From Rhodospirillales bacterium (GTDB lineage Bacteria > Pseudomonadota > Alphaproteobacteria > Reyranellales > Reyranellaceae): a stretch of 64,000 nt of DNA. The stretch covers positions 1-64,000 of the forward strand of contig JACPOB010000141.1 of NCBI GenBank assembly GCA_016185145.1, read 5' to 3'. Within the stretch, counting starts at the first letter, position 1. Every line of letters begins with the position of its first letter. Position numbers and translations under genes: made by a program. Positions 62,879 through 64,000 of this stretch are shown here, in pieces. A model generated the notes under the pieces. The model did not search any database. It was not told the origin of the DNA and saw nothing but the letters and a program-made list of their open reading frames with translations.

Positions 62879-64000
62879 ATGAGCCTGCCGTTCGACGGCT
62901 TCAAGGCCGCCCAGACCGGCCTCGTGGATATGGGCAACATCAGCTTCTACGACAACACCTCTCCGCCGAACCCATCCACCCCACCGGTCTTCAACGTGTG
63001 GGAGCTGGCGCAGTATCGCGAAAGCTTCAGCGAGATCGTGCTGAACGTCACCTGGGCGCAGCTGCAGTCGAGCCAGAACGCGCTCGACACATCGTTCATC
63101 GACAGCGCGATCGCCCAGGTCAACGCTTTCAACGGCGCCTACCACACCGACATCGGCATCAAGCTCAGGGTGTGGGGCGGCATTGCGGCGCCGACCTGGG
63201 TCAAGGAGATCAACGGCGCGCCGATCACGATCACCGGCCAGAACTCGGTCGATCCCGGCTCCTACGAGCCCCAGACGATCGGCCGCGTCTGGACCGCCGA
63301 CTACGTCGACGCCTGGCAGAGCCTGCAGGACGCGCTCGCTGCCAAGTATGACGGCATGGCGATCATCCGCGGCATCTCACAGACGGTGGGAGGTGTCGCC
63401 AGCGACGAGCCCTTCGTGCCGTTGCGCACGGCTGCGGCGGTGTCGACCCATCCGGCCGACGGCACGGTGAACCAGATCGCCCAGCTTCAGATGGGCGGCT
63501 ACACCGACGCCGCCACGATGCTGACGTTGCGCGCGGCGATCGCCGACTACTACCAGTGGTCGACGACGCCGCTCGACTACACCTTCAACGAATTCCACCT
63601 GTTCGACAGCGGCAACGAATTGCCCGACGGCAACTTCACGCTCGCCGTTCTCCAGCAGGCGCGCAACTCGGCGCGCATCGTGCAGGCCGGCAATCACGCC
63701 ATCCGCAATCCGCAATCCGCAATACGCGCCGGACAATGTCGTCTACGGCCAGCTCTCCCAGGACGCCGGAGTAAAGCCAGGTGCGGTCCCCAACAGCTTC
63801 CAGACCGCTGCCCCGATCATCCTGGCCAGCTACCCCGGCTGGCAGGGCGCGGTCGCCAACGGCGTTCTATGGAATGCCGGCAATATCGAGCTGTGGGACT
63901 TCCCGACCAGCCCTGGCGTGCCCAACGGCTTCCTGAGCTTCACGCCGGATCAGATCAAGGGCTTGGCCGCGATCCTGTCAGCCGGCAGTCCTCCGCCGAC
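62879..64000 (+). pseudogene. Unknown (possibly TIM-barrel/glycosidase-like) protein, frameshifted by 7-bp repeat and cut by window
   Basis: ATG 62879 has a strong CGGAGGAG upstream. The first 274 codons read MSLPFDGFKAAQTGLVDMGN, IGIKLRVWGGIAAPTWVKEI and PLDYTFNEFHLFDSGNELPD. At 63701-63721 the unit ATCCGCA occurs three times; removing one copy gives HAIRNPQYAPDNVVYGQLSQ and a smooth continuation with GC-rich third positions (PGWQGAVANGVLWNAGNIEL, then WDFPTSPGVPNGF). With three copies the frame shifts into text with poor codon use. There is no signal peptide. The TIM-barrel-like look is a weak impression; I cannot name the family. The C-terminus is outside the window. Confidence 0.75.
63701..63721 (+). 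repeat. Triple 7-bp tandem repeat (ATCCGCA)3 that shifts the frame
   Basis: Three perfect tandem copies of ATCCGCA. Because seven is not a multiple of three, gain or loss of one unit switches the reading frame; two copies would restore the apparent ancestral frame. Confidence 0.85.

Overview
The window is GC-rich (GC-heavy third codon positions) chromosomal DNA. It most resembles a free-living alphaproteobacterium with a large metabolic gene set, possibly a Reyranella/Bradyrhizobium-like lineage. That placement is inference from gene content: three Bug/TctC solute-binding proteins, a CaiB-type CoA-transferase, Tat-type signals, a DUF1640 protein and palindromic intergenic repeats. I saw no rRNA, tRNA, CRISPR array, insertion sequence or phage module.

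Layout. 1-6.5 kb: the 5' part of a peptide-ABC binding protein, two Bug proteins, a CoA-transferase, a transglutaminase-like protein, and a GrdB/PrdB-like SELENOPROTEIN whose reading frame runs through an in-frame TGA (2786-2788) with a bacterial SECIS-like hairpin just downstream. 6.6-14.1 kb: a 2,498-residue autotransporter with near-identical 198-bp repeats. 14.3-18.6 kb: a truncated remnant, a TPP riboswitch with thiC, and a DcaP-like porin. 18.8-28 kb: an mdtABC/oprM-type RND efflux operon whose adaptor gene carries an internal deletion and frameshift. 28-38.8 kb: dinB, an aldo/keto reductase, a large frameshifted secreted protein, a WYL regulator with a palindromic operator, a DMT transporter, a CMD-family protein, an L,D-transpeptidase, a small lipoprotein and an amidase.

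39-46.5 kb is a probable molybdate/tungstate regulon. It contains an FAD/NAD(P)-binding protein, mop-trmO-SBP-permease-ATPase, a hypothetical gene, a ModE-like regulator reduced to its DNA-binding domain, and a DUF2325 protein. Four 24-bp ModE-box-like dyads sit upstream of four of these transcription units; I read this as one coordinated metal-responsive system. 47-53 kb holds a flavin monooxygenase/hydrolase/Bug operon divergent from a LysR regulator, then an aldehyde dehydrogenase. 53-62.8 kb holds a nitroreductase, DUF421, selD (the selenium donor for the selenoprotein), a cobalamin tail-assembly set (cobT, cobS, a cobC-like phosphatase, cobU), and SYLF, hydratase, DUF1640 and lipoprotein genes. 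The window ends in a secreted-looking protein broken by a 7-bp tandem repeat.

Several genes are broken by small indels (the adaptor near 19.3 kb, 30811, 63701). These may be true pseudogenes, slippage sites or assembly errors. Four copies of one palindromic intergenic repeat punctuate the region.
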